A DNA stretch of 64,000 nucleotides, taken from the NCBI GenBank assembly GCA_018398585.1, contig JAGTTD010000010.1:30048638-30112637 (forward strand), read 5' to 3'. Below the pieces are notes generated by a model. That model made no database searches. It was given only the letters and a program-made list of their open reading frames with translations, and was not told the DNA's origin. Source of the DNA: Simmondsia chinensis. Lineage: Eukaryota; Streptophyta; Magnoliopsida; Caryophyllales; Simmondsiaceae. Below are positions 48,801 to 58,801 of this stretch, one piece after another (the stretch's first letter is position 1; the number at the start of each line of letters is the position of its first letter). The position numbers and the translations under genes are program-made.

Positions 48801-50400
48801 TGGTTGTGTAGAGAGAGAGGTGGGCCCGCATGTGTGACAAACTGTAAAGCCCCATCACCAACAAGAACACTTTCGTGACCCTTAAAGGAAACTATTTACG
48901 AAGTACACCAGAGTTTGGCATCATATAGTTTGATACACCGGAGTCAGGATACTAGTAGTCATATGGATCTCCACATAGCAGCAAAAGACTCTGCAGGACA
49001 CGAAAATAGTTACTATTGAACCGATAAGGACATGAGAGAGTTGAATGGCCAGTATGCCAGCAAATCTGACAGTATGGAGTACCTCGCCTGAGCATACTAG
49101 CTGTGTGATTGAAGGGTGGGTTACCAGCAGTTCTTATCGAGCTGAAGCATTGGGAGGCACCACCATGCTAATACGGACTCGGACCTCCTGAGGTCTGTAG
49201 CCACGGTTGTCCCAGAGGCGGCCAAGTTTAGCCGCCTGACCTCCACTCCGATTGTGATGGTGACCTCGGCCTCGGCTGCGGCCTTGTTGGGGTCCCATGT
49301 GGCTTTGACATGTAGCATGATTTTTTTCTAGGAGCAAAGCACTCTGTATAACAATTTGAAGTAGGTTCTTCTTTTAAAAGAGCTATATTTAATTCATTAA
49401 ACATATATACTCGAGAGTAATGTGGAATGAATGTAGCAAAAGCAATGTATTCTTGAGGAAGAGCAAACAAAGCAAAGTGACTGAGTTATCTGTTCAAAAC
49501 CGGGGAGTCAATGGTCGCAAGATTGTCCGTGATGGATTTTAGTTAAGCAGGTATCCATTGCTTTGTCATCTTTGCAGTGAGTGGTAAGTTGAGTTCATAA
49601 GTCAAACTCTTTGGTCATTAAGTGATCCCGAAAATGCTTGGTCCGGGCATCCCACGTGGCTTTGGAAGCGGGTATCAAAAAATATTATTTATGAGAGTGA
49701 GAGAGAGAGTGGCAGCGATACAAGTTCTAAGACTTTGATCAGTATGCACCCACATTTTATTTTCAAGGTCAGGGTAAGTCGATAAATCTGAATTTGTGAT
49801 GTGCAAAGGAGGACTGGGATAGCTACCATCAATATAATATAGGAGTAGATGGGCAATTAGAAGCATGAAAAATTGTTCATGCTATGCAGGACAGTCAATC
49901 GTTGTTTCTAATTTTATTGTAACTATATTATAGATACTACAGAGATGGAGTAAAAAGAGGGAGGGAACCTGGGGGTGTGATTCAATTGATTCATGTTTAG
50001 AAATTAGGTTTATTGTTCCAAGGGATGAGGGAGGCATTGGCTACGGCTTAAGGGGCGGTCCGGTCATCGTAATGCCAGATCTAAAGACTGGTGCAGCCAA
50101 ACTGGCCATGGTGGGGAGCGCCATAGGCGGAGCGAGGGGAAGGGCGAAGAGATGTCTGAGACAAGTGTGGGATTCACTGTTGGCCTCTGGAGTGGCGTTG
50201 GAGTATTGGAGACAGCGACACCGGTATCCAATGTCATATGGAGAGCGGAACCCAAGGTGATGGGATCGACATTGGGTAGGTCGACCACCACCTGGTTGTT
50301 GGCTGTCGGCTGGTAACTTGTCAGAGTATCAGTATGGGATTGACGAGTCTCCACTGGGCATATCGCGACGCTAGTTAGAGGAGAGGGTGCCACTAGCGTT
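45880..50400 (-). pseudogene. Copia F gag-pol polyprotein, disabled
   Basis: From the right: Gag about 50393-49160, with WVHTDQSLRTCIAATLS and FNELNIALLKEE. Zinc knuckle about 49085-49040 (CQICWHTGHSTLSC). Protease near 48950 (PDSGVSNYMMPN). Integrase near 48420 (TTPLQLIHSDVW). Pro/Ser-rich spacer 47817-47446. RT 47200-46650 (STWKFELKYKAN, then DIDYTE), then ALQYLTMMQHDLVMWL near 46450. RNase H about 46427-45890, with an FANADWGA box and NSKY-like and HPTLHHTLSPII-like remains. Stops and frameshifts are frequent. The intact motifs in order give a confident family call but no functional protein. Confidence 0.75.
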
Positions 50401-50528
50401 GGATCGATTAGGGTTTGTTTACATTGCTTGATTAAAGTTCAAAGTTTAGAGCAGAAAACTTACTAATCTTTTGAAAAAAATTAAAAAGAAGAGAGGGTAA
50501 AGGAATACTTAACAATGCTCTGATATCA

Positions 50529-50697
50529 TGTATAATAAAGTGAAGGAAAAGTGCTATCATGTGATGGACGAATCTAATACAAAAGTACTTGTATATAGGC
50601 AACCTAGAAAGACGAATTACGTGAGATCATAAATATTTTATACAATTTATGGAGTACCATAATATATTCTCAGATGATATCATGTAATATTCTGTAA
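50529..50697 (-). repeat. 5' LTR of Copia F
   Basis: The plus strand starts TGTATAATAAAGTGAAGG next to the primer-binding site. Pairs with 45712-45875. The right end is approximate. Confidence 0.6.
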
Positions 50698-50800
50698 TGG
50701 CTCTAATGCCTTCGGCATGCTCTTCCACCTCCTCCTCCAGACTACAACTTATCAGACATTGCAAAATTCTTCATTGTCAAACTCTCTTTATGTACTGTCC

Positions 50801-51260
50801 TGATACAGGCAAAAATATGAGGCTAAAAAGTTGATTCCCACGTTCGTGGGGAGGCATAAGAAATACCAACTTATATACTTAAGGATCTAATTCACCCATT
50901 GCCAATTGGTTTTGGGATGGAATCTGCTTTGGTATGTAACAATGGTATCAAAGTCATCGTTCCTCTGATCAATTCTAAAAGAGATCGGTTTTTTATGGGA
51001 GGGACCCTGCTCTGGAGTCTTGCTCGGTCTGGTGTGCGACGGGCCGTGCTGGACAAGCCACCTGTAACAGGCCCAAAGGGTTGTCTGGAGTAGAGTGGAG
51101 CCGTCTACAAGAGAGAAGGGCTACCTACTCATAGTGAAGTTGTCAAGGATAACGATTTCAAAGCGGATGGTTTGATATAGCCAAAAATATTGGTCTAAAA
51201 AGTGGAATCCCACATGGGTAGAGAGGCATAAGAAATACCAATTTGATCGAGGATACTTAA
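50801..51260 (+). mobile_element. Possible TRIM (miniature LTR element)
   Basis: LTR-like repeat 50801-50940 begins TGATACAGGCAAAAATATGAGG and ends TAACA, followed by TGGTATCAAAG at 50942 (iMet-type primer-binding site). After about 230 bp of non-coding interior a second copy starts at 51173 (TGATATAGCCAAAAATATTGG) and matches for about 85 bp, then diverges. Small size and no coding fit a TRIM. The second repeat is incomplete. No 5S rRNA-like segment is present, so it is not Cassandra. Confidence 0.5.
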
Positions 51261-51559
51261 CATCTTTGCAAGTCTGTATCACTCGTTGAAGGCTACTTAA
51301 CATCTCCATTTGCAAAACCAATTTTGTTTTTAACGAAGATGAAATCTCCTTTAACCTAAACCTTCTATTATGATTTTCTGCTCTGTTGAGGATCTCAATT
51401 ATGGCCGCCACACTATCAACAAAAGATTCCGCCAAACTGACGCATCACACGTTGCTTAATACAATAAATGAAAACTTCCGTTATTTTCATAATGGTGCAT
51501 ATATAAAGTCTCTATTTATTTTTCATGTCAAGATCTCTATTTATATTTGATGTTATCAG
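51261..51559. other. End of intron 1 with an unrecognised minus-strand frame
   Basis: An open minus-strand frame of about 104 codons (51435-51121) covers NRAENHNRRFRLKEISSSL and LVLQMEMLSSLQRVIQTC, a helix-like reading I do not recognise. It overlaps the possible TRIM repeat. The intron ends in TTATCAG at 51559. Confidence 0.35.
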
Positions 51560-51665
51560 GTAGTAAATCATGGAATGACAAACTCGTTCCTAGAGGAGTT
51601 GCTAGAAGTCACAAGGCAATTCTTTGCACTGCCATTTGAGGAGAGGCAAAAGTATTCGTCCCCGG
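51560..51665 (+). CDS. 2-oxoglutarate/Fe(II)-dependent dioxygenase, exon 2
   Basis: Follows an AG acceptor and encodes residues 85-119 plus the first base of codon 120: VVNHGM, EELLEVTRQFFALP, then EERQKYSSP. This is the core of DIOX_N (the F-x-V-x-NHG motif and F--LP-EE+-KY). The GT donor is at 51666. It joins exon 1 in phase 0 and exon 3 in phase 1 through a Gly codon. It was recognised by protein similarity alone, 19 kb from exon 1. Confidence 0.9.
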
Positions 51666-52153
51666 GTATGTGTAAGCAAACCAGGTCGTGTTGAGCACAG
51701 CCTCTTTTAAATTCTAAGCTCAATATATCTCAACATGTTAGAGTTTGAACTTGAGTTCTGTTCCAATTTGAGCACGCTCTTGTTCAAACTCGATACTCGA
51801 TAGCTCTTAATTTGTTCGAGTCAAACGCACCCCTTTTTGATTGAACATGAAGCTTGATATATAATCTTAGCGAGTTCGAGTTCAATTCAAGCTTTAAACA
51901 GGTTTGTATAGCTCTATTGGGGATTGGTTTTGTAAGATACTCAATGTGTTTAGCACTCAGCTCAACCTAGCATATTAATGTAATCAAGCAAGTTCAACTT
52001 GGCATCTTAATTGGGAATTTTGAAGTATTTCTGACTACTTAATCTCAGTTCATTCACTCATTGAGACCCCAAACTAATATGAATGAGCAGTAATTGATTT
52101 CAAACACAATATGATTCATGAAACTCTTAATCCTTTTACATTTTTGTTTGTAG
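51666..52153 (+). other. Intron 2 (488 bp) with a GAGCTCG-type repeat
   Basis: Bounded by GT and TAG. Positions about 51700-51910 contain CTTGTTCAAACTCGA and several GAGTTCGAG and GAGCAC words, resembling the repeat at 40950-41440. Confidence 0.6.
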
Positions 52154-52295
52154 GCCAAATATTTCAAGGGTATGGGAGTGACTCAGGTCTGGCAGGGAAT
52201 CAGACCTTGGGTTGGAATGATCGACTCTATGTTATTCTTTACCCTGAAGAAAAACGCATGCTCCACCTTGGGCCCCTACATCCCTCTAAACTCAG
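52154..52295 (+). CDS. 2-oxoglutarate/Fe(II)-dependent dioxygenase, exon 3
   Basis: Follows a TTTGTAG acceptor. It encodes the rest of codon 120 to the first two bases of codon 167: IFQGYGSD, LGWNDRLYVILYPEE, LHPSKL. This matches the segment between DIOX_N and the catalytic barrel of DOXC enzymes (the QGYG and W-D-L motifs). The donor is CTCAG-GTATT at 52296. A SINE begins 40 bp after the donor. Confidence 0.9.
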
Positions 52296-52324
52296 GTATT
52301 TTTTTTTTCCTTATAACTATTCAA

Positions 52325-52335
52325 CATCCATTGCA
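52325..52335. repeat. SINE target-site duplication (left)
   Basis: CATCCATTGCA; the right copy is CATCCACTGCA at 52476-52486, with one mismatch. Confidence 0.65.
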
Positions 52336-52475
52336 GCCCTTTAGAAACAGTCTCTCTATAGGATAGCATCCTATTGATACAAGGGTGCGTATATCTTATC
52401 CTTTGCAACCTTGCCTTGGCGGGAGCCTCTTTGAGACACTAGACTACTATCGTCATCGTCGTCTTCTTCATTGTG
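52336..52475 (+). mobile_element. Second tRNA-type SINE, in intron 3
   Basis: The 140-bp body contains AAACAGTCTCTCTATAGG, GGGTGCGTATATCTTATCC and CCTTGCCTTGGCGGGAGCC. These match the same plant SINE group as 34591-34731 (shared GGYTGCGTAYATCT and ACCYTGCYTWGGCGGGA blocks). The tail is TCATCGTCGTCTTCTTC rather than TTG repeats. It has a full-length-like 5' half but is diverged. Confidence 0.7.
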
Positions 52476-52486
52476 CATCCACTGCA

Positions 52487-53165
52487 AAGTAGGTCATTGG
52501 AAATATGAACAAGGTTTGCAGTTTACGAGCGCCATCGAAAATAACTATACAACTAAGACATATTGCATCCAACAATAATCAGGATCTCTAGGCTAGTTTC
52601 GGGAGTAGTCCGAAATTTTAAGGAAAGTTATTTGCTGTACTCCTTACCAAAAAGATTTGTATATAAAAGATAAACATGTAGGAAAGTACTCTGCCCGAGC
52701 TAATTGGATATTTAGGCTCCATTTGTTTCGGAAGAAAAAAAATAAAAAATAGATTCTCAGAAATGATGTTTCTTCTTTTTGCTGTTTGGCGCCCATTTTT
52801 TGATGCAAAACATTTTTCAAAGTAAAAGTTTTTCCTCTCAATTGGTGGAAAATGCCTTCCTCTGTAAAAGAAGGGAAGTCACTATTCTAAGTGATTTAAG
52901 AAGTTTTCCAGTATATATCGATCATAATATGAATCATACCGAAATGAATAAGATGGGATCATAGATCACTAGAGATAACAATGTTTTACATGGATTAAAC
53001 AAATAATGATCAGTCGGGTCCGATCTTAAACAGAATTATGTGATTCAATTTGATTTTCATTTCTAACTGCTATTTTATATTTTAAAAATCTTTATTACTT
53101 CATCATATGGTAAATATAACTATGAAATTATGTTTACATCAATGCAAGCATAAGTTAAAAATATT
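52487..53165. other. Intron 3 sequence, possible MITE remnant
   Basis: GGCTCCATTTGTTTCGG near 52714 resembles the terminal repeat of common plant MITEs and is followed by TTTT-rich sequence. No opposite terminus was found. Nothing else was recognised. Confidence 0.3.
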
Positions 53166-53399
53166 GGCATATTAAAACTCTATTAGCAGTATTTGTCCTT
53201 CTAGGACTCTACTTTACTAATCTTGTACATAAAGTACAAGCGGAAGCGAAAAGATCAACAAAACTAATGAGAAGATCAACACCAATAATTACATGGAAAT
53301 CCTCTCTCAACTAGAGGGGAAAAGCCACATGACACAAACAGATGCCTTATCCAGTATAAAATTTAAGGAATTACAATCTCTAATTAATAAAGCCCCCCG

Positions 53400-53403
53400 C
53401 CCC

Positions 53404-53424
<21 letters not shown>
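53400..53424 (+). repeat. C25 homopolymer
   Basis: Twenty-five consecutive C, preceded by CCCCCCG, followed by nine A. Confidence 0.95.
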
Positions 53425-53436
<12 letters not shown>

Positions 53437-54060
53437 GATATTACAATTTCAACCTCTCAAATGTGACTATTGCACAGTAAGTTACCAACTCTTCCACAAC
53501 GTAGTTTTGAACGGCAAACCACTAGCCTTCATAAAGGGCATCCTTGAACAGCAAGCCACCAGCCCTCACACAATGTAGCTTTGCACGGCAAGCCACTGGC
53601 CCTCCTACAACACAGCTTTGGATAGAGAAAGTTACAAAAACTCTTACATCTCTCCGACAAGGCACCTATGAATGACTCCCTTCATGCTTGGGTGAATCCC
53701 GCTCAACATCAAAAACAAAACCTCACGAAGAGAGCACTGTCACATTTATTTTCTTCACTATCTCCCCTCACCAAGTCCCCCCCAACTATCCCTTTACAAA
53801 CCCCACTCACTCTCTACGTTTCTCTATTTTCTCCTTAACCCTTTCTCTCTAGAACACACCCTACTTATAAAAAACTCAACTCAAAGTCAAATTTCAAACT
53901 CAACTTATTTTTGGCAAAATATCAAGCTTCTTTCTTTCTCTTTTTCACAAATTCCATTTTTATGTAACATTTTCGAGTCTTTTCTTTTCTTTTTCTATTT
54001 TCCTTTTTCTCAATTTTTATTTTATATGTACAATTAATTCAAAGGTAAAAAATTTACCAA

Positions 54061-54137
54061 GCACACACACACACACACACTCTCTCTCTCTCTCTTTCTC
54101 TCTCTCTCTACATATATATATATATATATATATATAT
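54061..54137. repeat. Compound microsatellite (CA)n(CT)n(TA)n
   Basis: GCACACACAC for about 9 units, then CT units with a TTT break, then about 13 TA units. Confidence 0.95.
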
Positions 54138-54750
54138 GAGAAGTTGATAACTTTGATATTTATGATGCATATTTTGATTTCTCTCTTTTTAATTTAACAT
54201 GGTATTAGAGCATATGAAAACCCTACCTCTTCCCAGAACCCCAAGCAAAGGTCTTCTAGTGTTTCAGCCGCCAACCTTGTGTCGGCCGTTGCTCCTTCTT
54301 CCTTTCCTTTTACCTTGGTCTATCCCAAGTTGGCGTTGCGGTCTAGTAACCACCATTGGTCGCGGCCTGCTTGCCCTTCATCCCCTCTTTTTAGCTGCCA
54401 GTTAGCTCTTTGTTTTCCATCAGCAGCGTTGCCATTCCACCACCCATAAACCTCATGACCCGCAACAAAATTAAGCTCTAATCAATGAAGACCCTAGAGA
54501 AATGCTACCTAGACCAATTCTTTTGCCAAACAAATGTAGCTTTGTCAGGAGCTTGATATTATTTAGATAGAGGGATCCACCGTTGATGGTTTTGTGAGCA
54601 AATTTCTGTCTTTTGCCCACAGTTTAATAGTTGCATGACATCTCCAGGAAGGGTCCATCCCCTTCTCAATTCACCTATATTTGAGGAAACTTTCATTGGT
54701 TTCCCCCACTTTAAATGAGAGCGTACATTAGCATATTAAAACTCCATTGC

Positions 54751-54955
54751 TGGTCCTTTTCACTCTAATAATCCATTTGCTAATACTGTATTATAGTTTT
54801 TTACTCTCCATAAATATGATAGGTTTGCAACTGTGACATTTAGGTTGTTCATTCTAATTTTTCTCGTTTTGTTCTTAATAGAAAAGACTCATGATTGTGG
54901 AAGAGCAGTGAAAGTCCAGGAGCCAGTCCTGCTTATAAACATTTTCACTGACTAG
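54751..54955. other. Intron 3 sequence left of element G
   Basis: No feature seen. The last bases (CTAG) are duplicated right of element G. Confidence 0.5.
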
Positions 54956-55761
54956 TGTCACGGGATGACACTTTCACCAGTGTCACGGCCTCCCAATGCC
55001 CTTAACTTCACCCCTAAGGTCCCTCGTTAAGACCCGTGATGCCACTTAGCTTCACTCCGAAAGTACCTCGCTAAGTCAGGCTAACCCCGAAAATGTGAGA
55101 GTGTTAAGTTACGCAGCGGAATAATATAATTTGGGAAGGAAAAGAAATAGAACCACACATACACATAGAGAGAGAGAGTCACGGTTTTAGAGAGAGAGAG
55201 AGAGAAGATGGAAGAGTTTTTGTGAAATGGGGAATTGCTTCTTCCCTTGGTATTTACACTTGTATTTATAAACAAATTTACATGGGACAATAAAGCAAAA
55301 GCATTGTACTCTTGTCTCTCTTGTCCTTGCCTAGCCAACCACCCTATTGTCCTTTTTGTCCTAGACTTACCTTTTTTGTCTCTACTTTTCCTACACTTCT
55401 TTTACAAGTGTTGGGTTTTGGAGGGAAAACTCCTTGCCCTTCTTTTCTTTGTCTTGGCCGTCCCTATTGCTCCCCTAAGTGCATATCCTACACTTTTATT
55501 TTATTTTTACCTAATTCTACCCGATACGATATTTACACGTATTTTACATAACGTCCTATGGACACGGCCCTATACGGATTTGTGCCGAGCACTTCACCAA
55601 AGGTTTGCGTCCTTACAAAATTAGACTACGTACATAAATATATCCGTAAGAATATTCTAGAAGAGCCTAGAGCGAACTATGGCCTTTTGGAACATTCCCA
55701 CCGTACATCGATACATAATAAAATTATACAAAATTATTACGGAACTAAGCGATCCGTGACA
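54956..55761 (-). repeat. 3' LTR of element G (806 bp)
   Basis: Near-identical to 59587-60390. The TGTCACGG/CCGTGACA ends are inverted over 8 bp. GA-microsatellites near 55168 and 55190. A plus-strand open frame inside it (55235-55624) is a by-product of the LTR. Confidence 0.95.
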
Positions 55762-55816
55762 CTCTCCCCCACCTAAGCTATTGACGTCCTCGTCAATGTT
55801 AGACGGCCTTGAGTTT

Positions 55817-57724
55817 TTAGACGCCGTTCCTCTTTATTTGAGCCTTCCTCTGGTCTTCATGCCTTCGAGTCCGGATGGCCCTCCATTTAACCAAGTACAA
55901 GAAGTACTTAGTTCGGTCCCTGCGTCCCAAGCCTCGTTCCACAGGTTCCTTCATCTCTTTTGGCAGCTCCACGTGATGCTTCACTGCCGGTTGTGCCACA
56001 GAACTGTTGTCCCGCAGCGTCGCCCTGTTTGGAGCGCTTTCGCACCCCGAGTGTTTTAGGTTTTGTTTGGTTGTCAAGGGCAAAGGTTCGGGCACCCGTG
56101 CTTTGTCCACTCGAGTATCGATCTCGCTGTTCACGGTCTGTGCTTCCCCACAGCTTGTCCCAAACCCCCGCATTCTGATTTTGGCGTCTGTTTTCAACAG
56201 CCCCTGCGCTGAAAAGTGAGGCGCACCCTTGCACCTCCCATGCCCAACCACGGGCAAGCCTTGTGCACCCAATTGTAAGTCAAGTGCACACCAATGCAAC
56301 CCATGCCTTGTCAAGCACAAGTTACGCCTAGCCGTGCGCAACCCATGCGCACTCATGTCCAAGTGACGAGCCCTCGTGTGCAACCCATGCACACTCAAGC
56401 CCAAGTCGTGAGCCTTTGTGCACAGCCCCTGTGCACTCCAGCCCACATCGTGCACACACCCGAAAAGGTCGTGTACACTCAAGTCCCTATTAGGCACGTC
56501 AAGGCCCAAGTCTTGCACATCCGATCTTGAGTCTCGACAATGCCCTCCACAATACAAGTTGTGCCCTGCAGTGAGCACCCCTTGCGTCACGTTCAGCATC
56601 CAGTGCACTATCAAATGCACCACATGCGCCTCCCTGGGCACCCCCAGTTCGGCCCTGGACACACCCAGTTCGATCCTGGGCACTGCCAGTGCGGTCCTGG
56701 GCATGTCACGCCCAGCTCTGTCACTATCCAGCCCAGGCGCAGTCCAGCGCCCCCTGTGCGCTGCTCTGGCCCGGTCCTGGTCAACCCTCTGCGTGGTCGG
56801 GGACCCTGTCCCAGGCCCCAACCTGTCACTGTCGTGAACCTCCTCCCAAGGAAGTCCCACCTGGTCACACTTCTCCTCTGCCCCTGTCCTTTGCGTGTAG
56901 GCCTCGGCCTCCTTTGCATCGGACTTCGAAATTTTTGAAGAAGTGTCTCGTTTTAGGATGTGCATCCCATGCACACCCCGTCCCAAGTGTTGTGCCTCAA
57001 TTGGCACTCTAAATGAATGAGGGCGCACCCCATGTGCACCCAATGTCAAGCTCAGCGCCCCGAGTCCCAAGCTTCGTGCCTCCGGTCCCAAGTCATGCCT
57101 TGCCATGCCTAGGCCAAGCACTCTCACGCCCACTATGTGCCCTGTTATGCGCAGCACCTGCGCACTCCAAAACAGCTCACGTGTGCCTCTTGCTCGGTCC
57201 ACGGTCCTGAACTCCACCCTTGCCCCCAAAGGTGTTTGCTTCGGTTTGTAAGGTGGCCTTGTGTCTTCAAGTTCACTCGGTGCCTCCTTGGTTTGAGTCA
57301 TCTTAATAACATCATTCCTCGGAAGTAAAAGTGATTTTAGGACATTGGAGAAACTCGTCCCCAACATCGTCTTGAAGTCACCCTCTAGGACCATCGTCAA
57401 ACCCGGTGTGTCGTGCCAACCCTTAATGCAAGTTGACACTACACGTCCCCTATCATAGATGAGCCTAGATGAAGATACCCCTCTCTTCATCCATCTCACC
57501 CCCTTGTCAAGGCTCCATCCGAGCCCCTCCGATCCTTGCCTCGAACCGGATTTTTGTTTGGCACCCATGTAACAAAGTGCCTTGGTCTCAACAGTGACAA
57601 GCACCCCTGTGTTGACACCCCCGTATCCCATTTTTGAGTGCCTTGTCCTCGGTGAGTCACGCCCACCTAAGTGCGCGCCTCCTCGGACCCCGGCGCACCC
57701 TTGTGCCAAAGTCAGCGTCACCAC
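55817..57724 (-). CDS. Element G: 635-codon repetitive ORF, chromodomain-like C-terminus
   Basis: A long open frame, GC-rich and unlike the AT-rich surroundings. The middle is built from degenerate units of about 11-14 residues around HDLGLSVHGL, HLDMSAHGL, VHDVGWSAQGL and ALDLQLGAQGL. Upstream is a less repetitive part, and the C-terminus reads GRRDRTKYFLYLVKWRAI, which resembles the YLVKW core of a chromodomain. In ordinary chromoviruses this end follows integrase, so the ORF may replace pol. The start codon is uncertain; it may be part of a longer reading frame from 59570 leftward. I recognise no catalytic motif. Function unknown. Confidence 0.5.
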   Translation of the reverse strand: MVTLTLAQGCAGVRGGAHLGGRDSPRTRHSKMGYGGVNTGVLVTVETKALCYMGAKQKSGSRQGSEGLGWSLDKGVRWMKRGVSSSRLIYDRGRVVSTCIKGWHDTPGLTMVLEGDFKTMLGTSFSNVLKSLLLPRNDVIKMTQTKEAPSELEDTRPPYKPKQTPLGARVEFRTVDRARGTRELFWSAQVLRITGHIVGVRVLGLGMARHDLGPEARSLGLGALSLTLGAHGVRPHSFRVPIEAQHLGRGVHGMHILKRDTSSKISKSDAKEAEAYTQRTGAEEKCDQVGLPWEEVHDSDRLGPGTGSPTTQRVDQDRARAAHRGRWTAPGLDSDRAGRDMPRTALAVPRIELGVSRAELGVPREAHVVHLIVHWMLNVTQGVLTAGHNLYCGGHCRDSRSDVQDLGLDVPNRDLSVHDLFGCVHDVGWSAQGLCTKAHDLGLSVHGLHTRARHLDMSAHGLRTARRNLCLTRHGLHWCALDLQLGAQGLPVVGHGRCKGAPHFSAQGLLKTDAKIRMRGFGTSCGEAQTVNSEIDTRVDKARVPEPLPLTTKQNLKHSGCESAPNRATLRDNSSVAQPAVKHHVELPKEMKEPVERGLGRRDRTKYFLYLVKWRAIRTRRHEDQRKAQIKRNGV

Positions 57725-57745
57725 GTCCGGAACCTTGGTGCGTGC

Positions 57746-58612
57746 CTACACCTCGGTCCTCTGATCCTGGGCCTGCGTTTCCGCAAACACAGCACCCTGG
57801 GCCTCTATCGGTGTAGCCTGGGCCTGCACCTGAACCAGTGCAGCACCCCTGGCCAGCTCCTGTGTCACCTGGGCCTGCGCCTGAACCAGCGCAGCAACCC
57901 AGGCCTGATCCCAGACCAGCGCAGCCCCCTGCGCCTGTGTCCCGACATGGGCCAGTGCCCGATCCTGGGCATCAACCCGTGTCCTGCTTCTGTCGTCGCC
58001 AGTGCCTTCCAATTCCAGTGCCTTTGGCTGGGCCTGGCCCAGGACCTGTGCACTGACCTGCACAGCCCTGTGCCTACCAAGCCCGACGTAGGCCTTACTC
58101 TCGGAAGCCATGTGCCTACCAAGCCCAACGTAGGCCTCACTCTTGGAAGCCCCGTGCACCACCTGTGCAACGGTTCCAGCATCATGTTCCTGAACCTCGA
58201 CCTGCTCCTGGGTCTTGGTTCTGACAGCATCCTGGGCCTGCATTACCCACGCATGCCCTTGGTCCTTGGCACACCCATGTGCCTCGGTTGTCCTTTGTGC
58301 ACCCTGTTGTGCACCTTGCTCGACCTCCACGAACACACTCGTTTTGGTCTCTTGAGTCCCCTTGGCCTGCGCCCCATGCACACCCGCGGCTGATCCATGC
58401 ACGCCCCAACATGCATCATATCGGACCTCAACACACCCCCGTGTCATAGTTCCTCGGATCCCCTTGGCCTGTGTCTTGGGCACACCCGTGGCTGACCCAA
58501 ATGCAACATCACCCAAATTATTTTGGACCTCCACACTCTCAAGTGTCTCAGCCCCATGAGCCCCCAAGGCATGCACAATGTGTGCACCCAAGGCAAACTC
58601 ACGCACCACCAT
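57746..58612 (-). CDS. Element G: 288-codon repetitive ORF
   Basis: An open minus-strand frame rich in Ala, Gly, Gln and Val, with recurring GAQ/GVHGAQAKGTQ units and a repeated EAYVGLGRH pair near 58120. It lies between the zinc-knuckle segment and the 635-codon ORF, a few codons apart. It is probably one decaying gene with them. No known domain. Confidence 0.4.
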   Translation of the reverse strand: MVVREFALGAHIVHALGAHGAETLESVEVQNNLGDVAFGSATGVPKTQAKGIRGTMTRGCVEVRYDACWGVHGSAAGVHGAQAKGTQETKTSVFVEVEQGAQQGAQRTTEAHGCAKDQGHAWVMQAQDAVRTKTQEQVEVQEHDAGTVAQVVHGASKSEAYVGLGRHMASESKAYVGLGRHRAVQVSAQVLGQAQPKALELEGTGDDRSRTRVDAQDRALAHVGTQAQGAALVWDQAWVAALVQAQAQVTQELARGAALVQVQAQATPIEAQGAVFAETQAQDQRTEV

Positions 58613-58801
58613 CCCAGACCCTAGCTCGGTCCCATCGGCTCGTGTCTGGTTTGTTAGGCACTCCTGTGCCCTCAGCTCAGGCCCATGCGCAGTCCCATCG
58701 GCATGTGTCCTGGCATTCGTGCACCCCCGTGCACTCTCCTCGGTCCGGGCCTGCTTGCTGTCACACGCAGCACCCCGGGCCTGCGTCGCAGCACCCTGGG
58801 C

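Larger units (their letters stand above)
45712..50697 (-). mobile_element. Copia element F (about 5 kb, short LTRs)
   Basis: Minus-strand Copia with LTRs of about 165 bp (left about 45712-45875, right about 50529-50697). It has a TGATATCAGAGCA primer-binding site (50516-50528), gag, zinc knuckle, protease, integrase, a Pro/Ser-rich spacer, RT and RNase H in order. Compact size and short LTRs suggest a Retrofit/Ale-type element, by inference. The LTRs are clearly diverged and all genes are broken. Confidence 0.75.
53166..54750 (+). mobile_element. LTR retrotransposon remnant (LTR and primer-binding site)
   Basis: About 1 kb of LTR-like sequence (about 53190-54198) ends in AATTTAACA and is followed by TGGTATTAGAGC at 54200, an iMet-type site with one change. 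The next about 200 bp could be a gag start but shows no recognisable domain. GCATATTAAAACTC occurs at both about 53168 and about 54733. The LTR contains a 25-C run and CA/CT and TA microsatellites. Confidence 0.45.

Noticed and set aside
50801..51260. Cassandra-type TRIM
   Set aside because: No 5S rRNA-like promoter sequence is present in either repeat.
52714..52900. Complete MITE
   Set aside because: Only one terminus-like sequence is visible and no inverted partner or duplication was found.
55235..55624. 129-codon plus-strand ORF repeated near 59864-60289 (141 codons)
   Set aside because: Both lie entirely in the two LTRs of element G on the opposite strand to its genes. The duplication is the LTR, not a gene pair.
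57671..58393. 240-codon plus-strand ORF and other plus-strand frames in 56000-59600
   Set aside because: Antisense to the element G interior; openness is explained by GC-rich repetitive composition. No domain was recognised.
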